From assembly GCA_947034885.2 (NCBI GenBank), contig OX344749.2:18429501-18493500 (forward strand): DNA of 64,000 nt, written 5' to 3'. Made by a program: the position numbers and the translations under genes. Below, in pieces: positions 49,201 through 62,595 of the stretch. Source of the DNA: Thuidium tamariscinum. Taxonomy: Eukaryota > Streptophyta > Bryopsida > Hypnales > Thuidiaceae. Under the pieces are notes generated by a model, which ran no database searches, was not told where the DNA came from, and saw only the letters and a list, made by a program, of their open reading frames with translations. Each line of letters opens with the position of its first letter. Position 1 is the stretch's first letter.

Positions 49201-51713
49201 TTTGAAAGACCAGAATGTCGTCGAGATAAACGACCACAAAATGATCAAGGAATTCACGGAAAACATCGTTCATCAGATGTTGGAAAATAGCCGGTGCATT
49301 GGTGAGACTGAAAGGCATGATATTATACTCGAAGTGTCCATACCTTGTCCGGAATGCAGTCTTCCATTCGTCACCTGCCTTGGTACGGATAAGGTTGTAA
49401 GCTCCTCGAAGATCAATCTTGGAGTAGATCTTCGCTTGACTGAGTTGATCAAAGAGTCCAGAAATGAGAGGTAACGGGTACCGATTCTTGATGGTGATCT
49501 TATTTAAACCACGATAATCCACGCACATCCTAAGTGATTCATCTTTCTTCTTCACGAATAGGATAGGAGCTCCTGCTGGGGACTTTGAGTGTTGAATGAA
49601 GTTCTTCGCAAGATTTTTGTCCAAATACTCCCGTAATGCAGCAAGCTCGTTTTGCGAAAGACTATAGATTGGTCCAAATGGAGGTTGAGTACCTTCTTGG
49701 AGATTAATCCCACAGTCATAAGGTCGGTGTTGAGGTAGTATATCCGCATTCTTCTTTTCAAAGATGCCTCGATATTCTTTGTATTGCTCGGGTAATACAC
49801 TTGATTTCTCGGTTGATTCAGCAATCGGGGTTGCAAAAATCATATACGTAGATCCTTTCTTGGCAGCTTTTACAAATGCTATAGCTCCAACCATAAGGAT
49901 GGATTTTTGTTGGGATGCTACAGATTGGTACATTTTAGGTTTTTGAGGACTAGGGAGTTCAAACTTTTGACTATTCAAACTTTCTATTTTTTGAATTTCA
50001 TTTGATTGAAATTCTAATTTTCGATTTTTCTAGTCTATATTGGCGTTATATCTATCTAGCCCCAAAAGGCCTAAGATAATGGGATTTGACCGAGATTTGA
50101 TAACGTTGAAGACAACAGTACTCTGGTGTTTTTCTATACAAATAACTAAAGGCTTGGTTTTTTGGGTCACATCTCCAGACAGCAAGGGCCTACCATCGAT
50201 GACTTCTACGGACACTAGACATTTTTTTGTGACTAATGGAAGTTTATGACGCTCCGCAAAGTCTTTGTCAATAAAACAGGCTGACGCTTCGAAATCTAAT
50301 AGAACACTAGCTTTTATACTATGGCCATTAAACTTTAGTTTAAGCGGGATGATAAAACAAGAAGAGGGTTCAGAGGATAGAATAGGACCTATAGACTGCC
50401 TACTATTGGCCAGCCGTACGGTCCCTAATGTGGCTGGTCGTCTCCGTTTTCTAAATCTGCAGTCTCATGACTAGTCTTTCCGTTTGTTGAGGTATAACGA
50501 AATTTGTAAGGTTTTGCACTTACAAGCTTTGTTGGGCAATTGTGAGCTCGATGTCCTTTTTCTCCGCAATACATGCAGAGATCTTCTCTTCTTCGACGCT
50601 CATTTTCTTCTATAGTAAGCTTCTTGATTCTTGAAGCGTCAATTTGCATTGGTTCGGGCATAGATGATGTCGAGGGTCTTGATTTTGTTGATGTTGCAGA
50701 GTCTGCTCAATATGGTACGGAAGTCGGTCGCCGTTCTTGTTGTCGCTCAAACAATCGGTTGTCGCATTGAACAGCTTTAGTAATGGCCTCTGATAAGGAT
50801 GTTGGGTCAGGTAGATTTAAAAGTAAATCTTTCACATCGTCTCGCAAACCCCATCAAAATGCACTGATTAGTGCATTGTTGTTCCAATTCACGTCGTTGG
50901 CAAGAAGTCGAAATTCTGCAGCGTATGTTGAAGCTGCTCATGATCTTTGTCGGAGTGATTGCAAATTCGCAATTTCATTGTTGCAGTACGAACACGATCT
51001 GTTTCACCAAAGGTATTGGTGAATTCTTCTAGAAATGCGTCAAAGTTCGTCAATAGATGAGAATTCTTCTCCAATAATGGTGGGAACCAAGATAACGCTG
51101 CTCCAATTAGTAGGATGCCGATTAATCCGATTTGAGTTTCTGCAGTCGAATATCGCTGAGCTTGAAGTCGAAAGACAGGTCAAATCTGGTTCACGAAATC
51201 TCAAAACTTCAATCGAGTCCCATCGAATTTGTCTGGAAGACCAATTCGGGGCTCTTTCATCGTTTGTTGGTTCGGGACCACTGCAGGTGAAGGAACAGAG
51301 ACAGGAATTGGAACGGTTTGCAGCTGTTCAACTGCATTCCGTAAGTTAGCATTCTCCAACTATAATTGTTGAAGGACTCTTAGGACTTCTTCCATTGGGA
51401 TAGAAGATATGTCACCCATTTCGAATAGTACGATTTACAGATAAATAAGATAACAAATTCTCCCGTTCTGAACTCTCGGAATGACTATAGGATGTGAAGA
51501 TCTCAAAAAATTTAGATAAAACTACTCTCCACGCTCGTTGACAATGAGAGTTCAAAGCTGAATCTTCGATTTGAACAAAAATTGACTTTGTAAACTGATT
51601 GCTGTACTTGGAATCGGAAGTTGATTCAAGTCCATACGATAATTGAAAGCTATCTTAAAAGATTTCTAAACGTAATTTGACGAGGACAAGAAGGAAAAGC
51701 ACTCTCGTCAAAC

Positions 51714-52244
51714 TGTTGCGGACGCAACTCTTAGACGGAACCGAGATCAGAAATCGAGGGGATTCCTCGAACAAGACCAAGAACAGAACTAGAATGGAGG
51801 GGATTCCTCCAATAAGAGCTAGACTGGAGTCAAAAGTATTAGAACAAGGCTTGGATTGCTTGGAATAAGAGTAGGTACAACTGGTGTTGATGAGAGTGAA
51901 GAACAATGTCTCTCAACTCTCTATTTATACTAATCTAGAAGTAGGCTAGCTTGCTTCGCCTTCAAGAGCAAGTTACCTAGCTTGCTTGAGGCCTAAGGCG
52001 ACTTGAAGTGTACTTTAAATTAACTAAACTACCTTGCTTTGCCTTCAAGGCAAATCTACTTGTCCCTTTAAGTGTTGTAAACTTCCTAGAAACTTCTACT
52101 AGGTTGGTGGCTTGTCCCTAAAGGTACCGCCACCGCTATGTGTAGCTTTTTAAGAAGTTTTCTATGGTCTTTGTCTTTGTTTGTCGGTCTTGAATCGTTG
52201 GTAATCAGTTTTCCGTCATTGTCTTGTATGTCACGTCCGTAACA
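51714..52244 (-). repeat. 5' LTR of the Ty3/gypsy-type element
   Basis: 531 bp, partner of 45712-46242. TATAAATAG on the minus strand at 51921-51929 would drive the genomic transcript. No obvious initiator-Met tRNA primer site was recognised inside it. Confidence 0.92.
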
Positions 52245-53827
52245 AAAAGTCCAAATTGACCAAATTGGATCCTTTAGAATTTTATTAAATTTATATGTGT
52301 GTCAAATTTTGAAATTTAATAATCAATATTACTAGCATATTGTCTAGAATATCTTTTAAAAAATTTCAATCATTCTAATTATTTTGTGTTTGTAATCTCA
52401 TGAGATTATATCTTCTATTTAAAAAATTGCTAAAAGAAATATTAAAAAAATATTCTAAAAATATAAATTGTTAATGTAAAGTAAAGATTAGAAATATCCA
52501 AGAAAATGTGTTTTTCCATCCCTTCTATCCTTTTCATTGTTAGTAAGAATTTTGCAAAAGCTAAAATTTTATTCAATGAAATAATATTGATTAAAATATC
52601 ACTCTACATAGTTACCTTGCTTGTAATTCACTCTAAATATCTCTAAGAAATCATAAAAAATAATATATAAATATTTTATACACTTTTTAAAAATTTTCAC
52701 AATTTTTGGAGATTTCTGGAGTGAATTATAAAAATAAAATAAAATGAAGTTGTACTTTAGACGTTATTATTTAACTCAATGAAAACTCTTTAAATTCTTA
52801 CTAAAAAATTCAAAAAAAAGTTCATTTGATTTGTTCAAAAGAATCTTGAAAAATATTTAGTTTTATTAAAAGTTATCAATTTTTATTCATAGATTTGGTT
52901 AATTATTAATAAAATTTATTAAAAAATTTATTTTGAAATTTTTTATTATACAAGAATATATTACTTGTACCACAACATGTCCAAATTTTGAATATTGAAA
53001 ATATTTAATTCTTTAATTAGCTATTGCAATTTTTTTACATATGCAAAACATTTTGAGAATCATTGTACATCCTCCCAAAATGTTACCGAGTATTTCAATC
53101 TATTTTTGAATATTTCAAGGAAGTTGTTATCCATTAATCGAATCTTCAAAAACAAAATTGATCATTTTATAGTAGCTAGAAGATATTTTGAGATGGAGGG
53201 AGTCTTCACTTTTGACCAAAATTTCAAGTGCTTACACAATATTTTTCCAAGATATTGTATAGAAATAAACTTGTAGAAGCTTACAATCCATTTTTGACCA
53301 CTAAATAAAAGGAATTCAACATAGCTCCTACTTGAATTTGGTGTAGGAATTTTTTTTCTTGTATGGAGAAATAGATTGGAAACAAATTTGAAATTTTTTC
53401 ATATTTTTCCATCCAAAAAAAAAGTTACTGTGAATTTTTTTTGTTAACATTTAAAAAAAACTATTCTTAATATATATATATATATATATATATGTCTAAT
53501 TTTAATCATTGGCTAGTAGCCTATTTTATTTTGACACCATGGGGCCAGATTGCACCATTTCAAAATAAATGTCTTTTCTTTGCTAGATAATAGTAATTTT
53601 TTTTCCAAAAATTTTCCAATTCATTTTGAAATATGGTTGAAGTCATCAAATTTGGATGAAAAAGCATATGCATATAATGGAAAAGTGTTTTTAAGTCCAA
53701 AAGATGAATGAATGTAGAAATACAATGTTTCACCAAATTTGAAGTGATGGCCATCTTGGCACTTTCTCAAAAAGTAAAAAAAGGGCTGTTGGCTAGTCAA
53801 GGAAATACAGAAGAAATCAATGACTTA
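52245..53827. other. Very AT-rich spacer
   Basis: No gene. A (TA)n microsatellite of about 24 bases is at 53469-53492. 53610-53790 is the partner of the dispersed repeat at 13945-14125. Confidence 0.5.
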
Positions 53828-54107
53828 AGGTAGGTACATCCAAAATGGCACCTGACCTTAAAGCGCTCTGTACAACGTGCATACATTTTCAAAATTAGTC
53901 ATCTACCCAGACTGTAGATGGCGCTTTCAGAAACACACTTTGACTGTTAATAACTTTTGCATACGGTATTCAAATCCATTGTTCTTTGGTGTGTTGGACC
54001 ATGCTTTCACTCACCAACAAGACTGTAGAAGAATTTGAACAACATAATAACAGGAACTAGGCACAGTATGAAAAATTGGCGCTTTTGGGTGTACCTACAG
54101 TACCTTA
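53828..54107. mobile_element. MITE family M1, copy C
   Basis: TA|AGGTAGGTACATCCAAAATG ... GGCGCTTTTGGGTGTACCTA; the right end has a few extra bases before ACCTTA. Same internal segments as copies A and B, more diverged. Confidence 0.7.
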
Positions 54108-54622
54108 TAATGGACTTATTACTCTCACTTCCTATGCTTGAAAATAGAACAGTCTAGACTTTGGAAATGGAAAGTGAAAATAGAACAGTCTAGTCTAGCT
54201 AATCGGAAAGTGGTCGACTTTCTTATTGACTCCCGGCCGACATTCGCAAAATGTCGTCTCGTCCCTGCAGCTCAGCTCCCAATAAAAAAATACAGTCAAA
54301 GAGAAGTGGGTATGGGCTTGGAGGCTTTGGCTAATGGAATTGGAATCCTGTAAGTTCCGTTTCCGTCTTGGAGCTGGACACTCCTGGCGTCGACGGCAGC
54401 GTGGCCTGGCGTCATCAATGCGAGCATTCCGGGGGAACTCGCCACTCTATGGAAATTGACAGCTTGTGTCCTTTGAAATTTTCTGTTTTCAATGACTCCC
54501 TTGTAGCCTCAGGTAGGATGCTTCCCTTGGCGATACTTTCACTGACAATCTTCGCATCCCCTGTTTCGGGAGAGTTTGAAACGACTGCTGGTGACTGCGA
54601 ACAAGGATTTGAAGAATTAGCC

Positions 54623-56809
54623 ATGGAGTCTAGTTTTGATAATGAGATGATAGGGAACTATGAGCTTCGACCCTTGGGAATTGCGCTCTGTGTTGGCCTG
54701 GGACTTGTGCTGTTGCTTGTGTCTGGTTTGTTAGAGACAAAGAAGAAGCTACCGCCAGGCCCGTTCCGATGGCCGCTGTTTGGAAACCTCTTCTTAGGAG
54801 GAACGCATCCTCACCAAGCCTTCGCGCAGCTTGCGAAGCGGTACGGGAACATGATGAGCATCTTCTTTGGAAGCGTGCGAGTGGTGATTGTGTCGGATTC
54901 TAGTATGGCCAAGGAGCTTTTTTCAGTCAGTGATGCGAATTTCGCATCGCGACCAATTCACGACCTTATGTACACGACTTCCAAGTACATGAACTATGGC
55001 GAAGAGAATGTGTCGATTGCGGTCAGTTATTACACTCCGAAAGTGAGGGAGATGCGTCAATTGTGTATCAGTGAGTTGTTCACGACGCAGAAATTGGAGA
55101 TGAAGAAGAGTACTCGAATGGAGGAGATACGGCGGATGGTGGCGGCTATGGCAGCCATGGGCGAGAAAGTTGTTGACGTGCGAAATGTCGTCAGTGAGTT
55201 GGGTCTGCGGATCAACTGTCGGACGACATTCAACAAAGCGTTTTTGCATTCGGAGCGCGTTCCATCGAGCGGAACTGGTCTGGATCCAGAAACATACAGG
55301 AAATTGGAGGCTGAGAATATTAAGCTCTTGGCGTCACACAATACTCTAGACATGATCCCTAGTCTAAGATTCGTTCTCGGACGTTTCGATTTAGGAGGCA
55401 TCCATGCAAAATGGAAGGATGTGACCATGCGCAAAGTAGGTTGCGCAGAGTCTATCTTAGAATGGTATCGGCAACATACTCCAGATGGAAGCGTTTCAAC
55501 GGAGGAATCGGAAACTGACTTCGTGGAGACTTTGTTGCGTCTTTGCAAGGAGGGCAAATACACGGTGACTATCGCTAGGTCTATTATTTTGGTAAGATTC
55601 CGAATTACGAGAGTGCTTCACTGTCGACATTTTGCAGAGTTGAACTCGAATTACTTGGTGCAACTGAAGGTGTGTAGGGGTTTCTGGATATCGATGCAAA
55701 AGACTACATGGATCGATTCATGTACTGCGATTGAAAGCCACACGCTTGAACTGTACCTCTCAGATGTCGTAACCACTAGATGCGCGCTTGATGCAGTTCT
55801 TGGGAAAATCTTGAACTCCTCACGATTCTAATTTTTCGTGAAGTCACATTTGTTGCAGGAATTGTTGACAGCGGGATCGGACACGATAGCTTCGACGTTG
55901 GAATGGTCGCTTCTGGAGCTTGTGCGTCAGCCGCTGTGGATGGAAAGATTACATGCGGAGATTGATACAAAGTTTGGCATGAGTGGACCTGTAGAAGAGG
56001 AGGAGGCGGCTCAATTACCGTATCTGCAGGTAACGAAGCAGCTCCGTGCACAATTTTTTGGATGGATACGTGCACAAATTTCAGAAATTGGTCCTTCTCA
56101 AATTTTGTGTTTCCGAGTTTCTGGTTGTTCGTCGATTATTGATGTTTCAGAAACCATGTCAATTCTTTCAGGCTGTGCTGAAGGAAGTTTTGCGCCTACA
56201 TATTCCCACGACTCTTGGCATCCCGCACTGCAACATAGAAGACTCGAGCCTGGGAGGATACCACATGCCGGCGGGAACAACAGTGATGGCAAACTTCTGG
56301 GCACTGCATCGTGATCCAATGACCTGGGGAGACGATGCATTAGAGTTCAATCCCGAGAGATTTCTGGACTCCGATTTGAGTGTGAACGGGGCCAACAATT
56401 ACCAGTATCTTCCGTTCGGAGCTGGAAGAAGGTAAACGAAATTTAAATTTAGCTCGAAAAGACGAGCCGATTTAATGATCCTTGAAACCCTAATTCTTGC
56501 TTTAGTCACCTCATTATGATGCGAGATATCAGGTTTGCTGCGATTCTGCATTCAAAATTCGAGTGTGGTGTCTTATCATGATACAGGATTTGCCCTGGAC
56601 GGGCACTGGCCATGAGAGTACTGTCTGCGGCTCTCGGCTCGTTTGTTCATGCGTTTGAATGGTCAGTCCCGCCAGAAGTGAAGCTCACCACCAATGAAGG
56701 CACGCATGGCCTCAACATTCGACCCGAAACTCCATTGCTTCTTCAAATGAGCGTGCGCCCTGCTGCCTCACTTTACTCAACACCAAGCACCTCTAAAAAC
56801 AACGCATGA
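54623..56809 (+). CDS. Cytochrome P450, CYP71-clan (A-type), diverged copy 3
   Basis: Exons 54623-55591, 55859-56029, 56172-56431, 56587-56809; 540 aa. Exons 2-4 have the same lengths as copies 1 and 2. Membrane anchor about residues 17-38 (LGIALCVGLGLVLLLVSGLL), hinge KKLPPGPFRWPLFGN, AGSDT in place of AGTDT, KEVLRLH, FNPERF, LPFGAGRRICPG. I chose ATG 54623 (GCCATGG context; places the anchor at the N-terminus as in the other copies). An in-frame ATG at 54449 would add 58 residues including a signal-peptide-like stretch (MLPLAILSLTIFASPVSG). Introns are short (267, 142 and 155 bp) and unlike those of copies 1-2, so this is an older duplicate. Confidence 0.92.
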
Positions 56810-58571
56810 TGACATTGTTTTGAGTGTACATATTGTACGTGTTTAGCGCCAATTCTCAGCTGAAAGGGACTTGCATGATGAGAAAATTGCTCTCAATAAT
56901 CCCTAAATGTAAAGCCCCAGGCTTTCTCCCGAGGGACAACAACCTTCTCAACATACGGCGACCGTGACCAATAAATCCAAGGCAAGCGTGGTTGCTGCAT
57001 TTGGCTGGCTGCGACGCCACCCACAGAACTTTTGTTTTGAGTCCTTCGTGGTCGTCAACTCCATTGCCATATGTTGATTTATTTGAGTGTCGAGACTAAA
57101 ATTCGATAATCTAGAGTAGCGTTTAATTAATTTAGTGTTGGTGTTCTGTGTTTATCAAAACACTGGGTTTTGATCATTTGATCCTGGTTTTATGACATTA
57201 ATTATGCAGTTATGTAAAAATGCAAGGTTACTGTATACCGATGTGGATGTGTCATACATGTGAGCATCAAAAGCTTTAGAGGGAAGTGAAAAAATTTTGT
57301 GATTCTGGCATGGCGGGACTGTAATTCCCGTAGGAGAACCTCTCCAAGGTGTAGGTCACAGAACTGGAAGATTTTAGTAAGTGAGCTAACATTTTAGTAA
57401 AGAAAATACCAAGAAACTATCTGGATCCAAGTCTCTAACAGCCATGCCCGTGGTCCTTTAGTTATCGTCGTGCCTGCAGGGCCTTTGACGAGGAGTCCTT
57501 TTGTTTTGGGGAAAGGCGCTTTTGCCTTTCTTTTAAGGTATGGCTCGGAGCAGCTTGAATTATCACGAAATCTTGCTTGAGATTTCTCTGTAGAAAATGA
57601 GCACTTCGAGTAGTTGTGCTGTATTTCTTGTCTCTTGACATAAGAGTCTCACTTGCAGTATTGAGATGAGGCACCATGCTCCAGTTCTTTCAAATGAATC
57701 TTGTCTTCTTGCACGGATTTACACAGAAATGACATCAGTGGTAGTCAATGTCCAATTTGATGGAAGTTTGGAAAGATCCAACAGTGGTTTCTTGAAATTT
57801 TAGGGTTTCAGAAAATTACTTGTTGCTGTCAAGATTTCAGTTGTGAATTGCGCGAGCGATTGGCGTTGGAGAGGAGAACTCAGCTCCGAAAAAGAAGCTG
57901 CAGTTGAATGTGTCTGGCATGATACTGCCCAGCAGCACTAGTTTTAAGATCGGATTTTTTTTATCGTGCTAGGTTTCAGGAGGGTTTTTGGTGGTGTCTC
58001 TTGACCCTGTCACGTCTGGCATCTCTTCATCAGACAAGCTCTTACCCCTCCTTGCCTCTGGGCACGGCGTTGAAAGATATTATTTACATCCCTGCATTGA
58101 TTGATCGACTGCTTCGATTCTGTGAGAGAAAATTTGATTCCATAAATATATAATCAGATCTTAGGGCTAGCATCCCGCAACGCATTCAAACTTCATACAG
58201 AAATAGAAGATTCCAGTAGTAGTCTTTTCTAGTCTTGAGCATTGATATTTGATTTTCTACTATCAGCGGAAAAAACTGGATGAACATAATCATGCCACCA
58301 ATAGTGGGATCACTCTTTTCTGGGGATCTGGTCGACAGTGCCTATAAGGAGATTTAAACTTTTTTAATCGGGAATTTTCAACAGAAAGTATACGGAGAGA
58401 GGAGAATCACATCAAAAGTATGAGAAGCTTCAATCGAGGAGGGGATTTCAAGATTATGTTTACTCAACCCTAACCCTTGACATCACCAATATTGATTGCT
58501 GCAGAGACAGAGTATTAAGAGAGAAAGAAATCAACAGTCCCTTCGCAACTTGAGGGCGTGAGGGGTGAACC
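56810..58571. other. Intergenic region between P450 copy 3 and pyruvate kinase
   Basis: No supported ORF. The last 250 bp presumably hold the pyruvate kinase promoter and leader; no clear TATA position can be fixed. Confidence 0.45.
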
Positions 58572-60996
58572 ATGAATGACAAATTCGATATCAAGGGCAT
58601 ACTTGGGAAAGGAGATTCACGCGTCAATGGAATTTCAAAAACCAAGATCATTTGCACATTGGGCCCGAAATCAAGGGATGTTCCCATGCTGGAGAAGCTG
58701 CTCCGCGCCGGGATGAACGTAGCTCGATTCAATTTTTCCCACGGAACCTACGAATACCATTCAGGGACGCTTGACGCTCTGAAGCAGGCCATGTACAACA
58801 CTCAAATCATGTGCGGTGTCCTCCTCGACACCAAGGTAATTACAAAACAATCGTGGTCCTACACTGACATGGTACATGCAATAGGTGGTAAAATTGAACT
58901 TTAGTTGGCAATCTCGTCTTGGAAATCATTTTGAAGCAGACATTCAGGAGACACTGGAAACAAGAACGACTATAGTTATTAAAGTTATCGGCTTCGATCT
59001 ATTATTTATGAGTGTTGCAAAGTGGTGAAATAATGCAAAAGCAGTTGCAAAACAGCAATAGCGAGAGCAAATAAGCGTGAAGGAAAGTAGAATACAGTTG
59101 TTTCGTCATGCGTTCTTCTATTCTTACTATTTCTTTGATCCTGGGGAAAGGAGTCTAATGATGTTTCCGATGCTACAATTTAATATTTGATGCTTTGATT
59201 CACAATGTAATTTGTTAACCTGTCACACCACGTGTGCTCGTGAGATGGTCAATAGGGTCCGGAGATTCGGACGGGGACGCTGAAGGGAGGGCAAGGAATT
59301 AAACTCACTCGAGGCCAAGAGCTTACGATTACAACAGATTACACTCATGAAGGTGATACCACTATGATCGCCATGAGCTACCCAAAGCTTGCTCAAGATG
59401 TGAAGCCAGGGAATATGATTTTATGCTCGGACGGGACTATCTGTCTCACGGTGCTGGAATGCGACACAGGAGCTGGGAAGGTGAAGTGTAGGTGCGAGAA
59501 CTCAGCAAGTTTGGGTGAACGCAAGAATGTGAATTTGCCCGGAATTGTTGTTGACCTTCCAACATTTACGCCACGAGATGTTGAGGATATCACCATTTGG
59601 GGCATTCCAAACCGAATTGATTTTATTGCTGCTTCTTTTGTGCGGAAAGGCTCCGATGTGGTCAAAGTCAAGGAGTTGCTTGGGAAAGCATCAAGTTCTA
59701 TCCACATTATCTCCAAGGTGTCTATTTCAGCTCTCTGTATAAGCCCTTCTGGACTTGTGCTCTTAAATGTCTAGTTGTATGTTTCGATCTTGAATTGCTA
59801 ATTAATTTCAAATTATGTTGTGGTTGTAGGTGGAAAACCAAGAGGGACTACAAAACTTTGATGACATTCTGCGCGAGACAGATGCTATTATGGTTGCTAG
59901 AGGAGACTTGGGAATGGAAATACCTACAGAGAAAATTTTCTTAGCACAGAAAATGATGATTTACAAGTGCAATGCGAAGGGGAAACCTGTAGTAACAGCA
60001 ACCCAAATGCTAGAGTCTATGATTAAATCCCCACGACCAACCCGAGCAGAAGCAACAGATGTTGCCAACGCCGTTCTTGATGGCACCGATTGTGTCATGC
60101 TTAGCGGTGAGACGGCAAACGGAATCAACCCTGATGTTGCTGTTGGAATAATGGCCAGTATCTGTCGGGAGGCTGAACAAGCCATCGACTATTCTACATT
60201 ATTCAGAGATCTAGTGCGAAATGTCCCCATGCCAATGAGCCCACTGGAGAGTTTGGCATCGTCAGCGGTCCGGACAGCCAATAAAATTCGGGCGGCGTTG
60301 ATCGTAGTTCTAACCCGTGGGGGAAGCACTGCGAGATTGGTAGCAAAATACAGGCCCTCGGTTCCCATTCTGTCTGTAGCAGTCCCAGTTATGACCACTG
60401 ATAGTATCGAATGGCAAATTAGCGAGGAGTCGCCAGCTCACCACAGCTTGATTTGCAGGTTACTTCTCTACTTTCTGCAGCCTGTTTCAATTCCGTCCCA
60501 TATCACAACTTTTGGATGAACACATACATGGACAATGAAATTTTCGGAGTCAATCTTCCTCAATACAAAGAGCTTCGTGGTTAACAGTGATCCGTTCATT
60601 CACATCGTCATTCAATTTCTTCAACTCAATTAGTGAGTCCTTATCCCTCCCGAGACGAAATGATCAGTAATAGGTCGATTTCTAACGTCTCTTGGATAGC
60701 TTTGTTGGCAACGATTCTGGAAAGCTTTCTCGTTGTTTGTACGAAATTCTCGTGCGTTACTCTGGTGATGGACCCTTACAAAAGTTGCAATGGTATTGTG
60801 CAGGGGATTGATCCCGCTTTTAGCTGAAGGCTCGGTGAAGGCCACGGACGCTGACTCAACTGATAACACCTTGAATGCAGCTCTGGAATATGCCATCAGC
60901 CGAAATCTCTGTAAACCTGGGCAAGCAGTCGTAGCTCTTCATCGCATAGGATCTGCCTCTGTTATCAAAATTATGGAGGTCCGAGATATCTACTGA
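58572..60996 (+). CDS. Pyruvate kinase, cytosolic type
   Basis: Exons 58572-58835, 59256-59717, 59830-60458, 60804-60996; GT-AG; 515 aa, the usual length of plant cytosolic enzymes (about 510). It converts phosphoenolpyruvate and ADP to pyruvate and ATP, the last step of glycolysis. Visible landmarks: TKIICTLGPKSR and MNVARFNFSHG at the N-terminus; LLDTK|GPEIRTG across intron 1; a B-domain in exon 2; IIAAS-type FIAASFVRK; MVARGDLGMEIP (Mg/PEP site); KPVVTATQMLESM; PRPTRAEATDVANAVLDGTD; MLSGETANG; and a C-terminal domain ending GSASVIKIMEVRDIY. No plastid transit peptide. Start is the first ATG with KTKIICT about 25 residues on. Confidence 0.95.
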
Positions 60997-62595
60997 TATC
61001 TTTCGCCGTAACTCTTTGCAGGCCAAAGCACAGTCAAGCATTACTCAACCCCAGATGGAAAATCACCTGCAAAAGATACCGTGTTTCTCACCACCGTTGT
61101 CGCCAACCTTCTTTGCTGCTCCCTTGGCCGACGTTAGCATGTCTTGGTACTTTTCATGCCGCCCATACACTTGTGAAGTTATTCAGCTCCTAAAAACTCA
61201 TAAAATTTGGCACTGTCAGTTTCAGTACACAACAAATTGTAACGACGTAGAAAATTTCAGAATATGCAATCTGGATTCTGCTCCTACTTTTCAGTCCTCA
61301 AATGCCAAGAGCTAATAACTGTATTGTACAAAAGAATTGGGTAATGTACAAATTCTTAGTGCACATAAAATACACTGTCATGTCAACTCCTGAAACTAAA
61401 ACCATCAATGCCTATTTTCACAATGATTAGATTCATCCGGAAGAAGGCACTGTCTTCATTGTTTCTTCTACTAAGCCTGCATGTTCCCTTGTGAAAAAAC
61501 AATACAGTCGATGCCGCAAAGGAGGATTCTTTCGCAATAGACATCACAGCGCTGCACACCCTGCAGTATGTGACTTGTGAAAATTAGTAGACATGAAAGC
61601 AAGAATATTTACATAGAATTGCATCCAGAAAGAGGCAGCTGTTAACAAAAAATTTAGCCATTGAAGCATTGGAACCTTCTATTTACAGATGCTAAGATTT
61701 TGCATTAACAAAGTACTATTCCCACTTGAGTCTGAAGTCATTCATACGCAGATATATGCATCTATAGTTATGTCAATCATTTTTTCATCCCTTAACATAG
61801 CATTCTATAAACGAGAAATCTCCTTCCATTTGCCTTATTCTTGACACCTCACCAAAAGATGGAACACCTATCCCCACGATTTTAAAAAAAAGGACTTTCA
61901 CAAAACTTGAGTGCCTAATTGGTCAAAAGTGGCCACTTCGATATCTTTAAGATTTGAAATGAATCATTTGCGATTCTTCACCAAGTCTTGGAAATTACTC
62001 CCTCCGTCCCGAAATGATTGCCCACAATTTTGTTGATATTTTTTTGAGCCACTTTCATTGACCATATTGTGAAAACAAAGTTAAGAAAGGTTCCAAATTT
62101 TATACCACTAGAATCAATGGAGAACATCGCATGTGTTCATTGCAACCTAAATAAAATTAGCCATAAGAAGGTAATTATTTAATCAACTCAAAGCAACCTT
62201 AAGAAAAACATGACATTCAAAGTGGACAATCATTTTGGGACGGAGGAAGTAATAAAATTAGCTATGAGCTTCGAGAGTGAACTTCTAGTTTTTAGTTCAG
62301 GCACTGAGGGATTCCACCCTGTAACACCACAAAGAACTCTTTTAAGTGACAGCCAAAGAATGGGCATCCTAGACACCCAAAATTCAGGATGTCACAGAGA
62401 ATTACAAGGTGTCACAGGGTCTCCCTAAAAGAATCTTATGAATGGATCCACTTAATATATTTACCAGCTACAATCAACAAAAAGACAACCGCATGACAGA
62501 TCAAACTAAGTATCATTCTCATAATGCGTACCTGCAAAGATCTTCACAAGTAGTAAGCTGTCCTTGTTTCATTCTCCATGAGGTTTTCCATTACT
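60997..62595. other. Convergent intergenic region
   Basis: Lies between the 3' ends of pyruvate kinase (+) and the PPR-SMR gene (-). Small ORFs are unsupported. Holds a Stowaway-type MITE (61998-62249). Confidence 0.5.
61998..62249. mobile_element. Stowaway-type MITE
   Basis: TA|CTCCCTCCGTCCCGAAATGA ... TCATTTTGGGACGGAGGAAG|TA, 252 bp. CTCCCTCCGTCCC with TA flanks is the classic plant Stowaway terminus (mobilised by mariner-like DD39D transposases). Confidence 0.92.

Larger units (their letters stand above)
45712..52244 (-). mobile_element. Ty3/gypsy-type LTR retrotransposon, broken
   Basis: Two 531-bp direct LTRs (TG...CA) enclose a minus-strand internal region. Parts in order of transcription: gag-type CCHC zinc knuckle (about 50535-50577), protease-like segment (about 50030-50215), reverse transcriptase with the LDD-type motif (about 49200-49800), RNase H (about 48530-48850), integrase (about 47170-48020) and a chromodomain-like end (about 46780-46930), which suggests a chromovirus. 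A purine-rich tract is present next to the 3' LTR (46243-46260, minus strand). The coding region is broken at several places. Candidate 5-bp target duplication with one mismatch. LTRs differ at only about 1-2% by eye, so the insertion is fairly young. Confidence 0.92.

Noticed and set aside
57462-57677. Minus-strand 71-codon ORF
   Set aside because: No recognisable motif, no splice sites, isolated in spacer.
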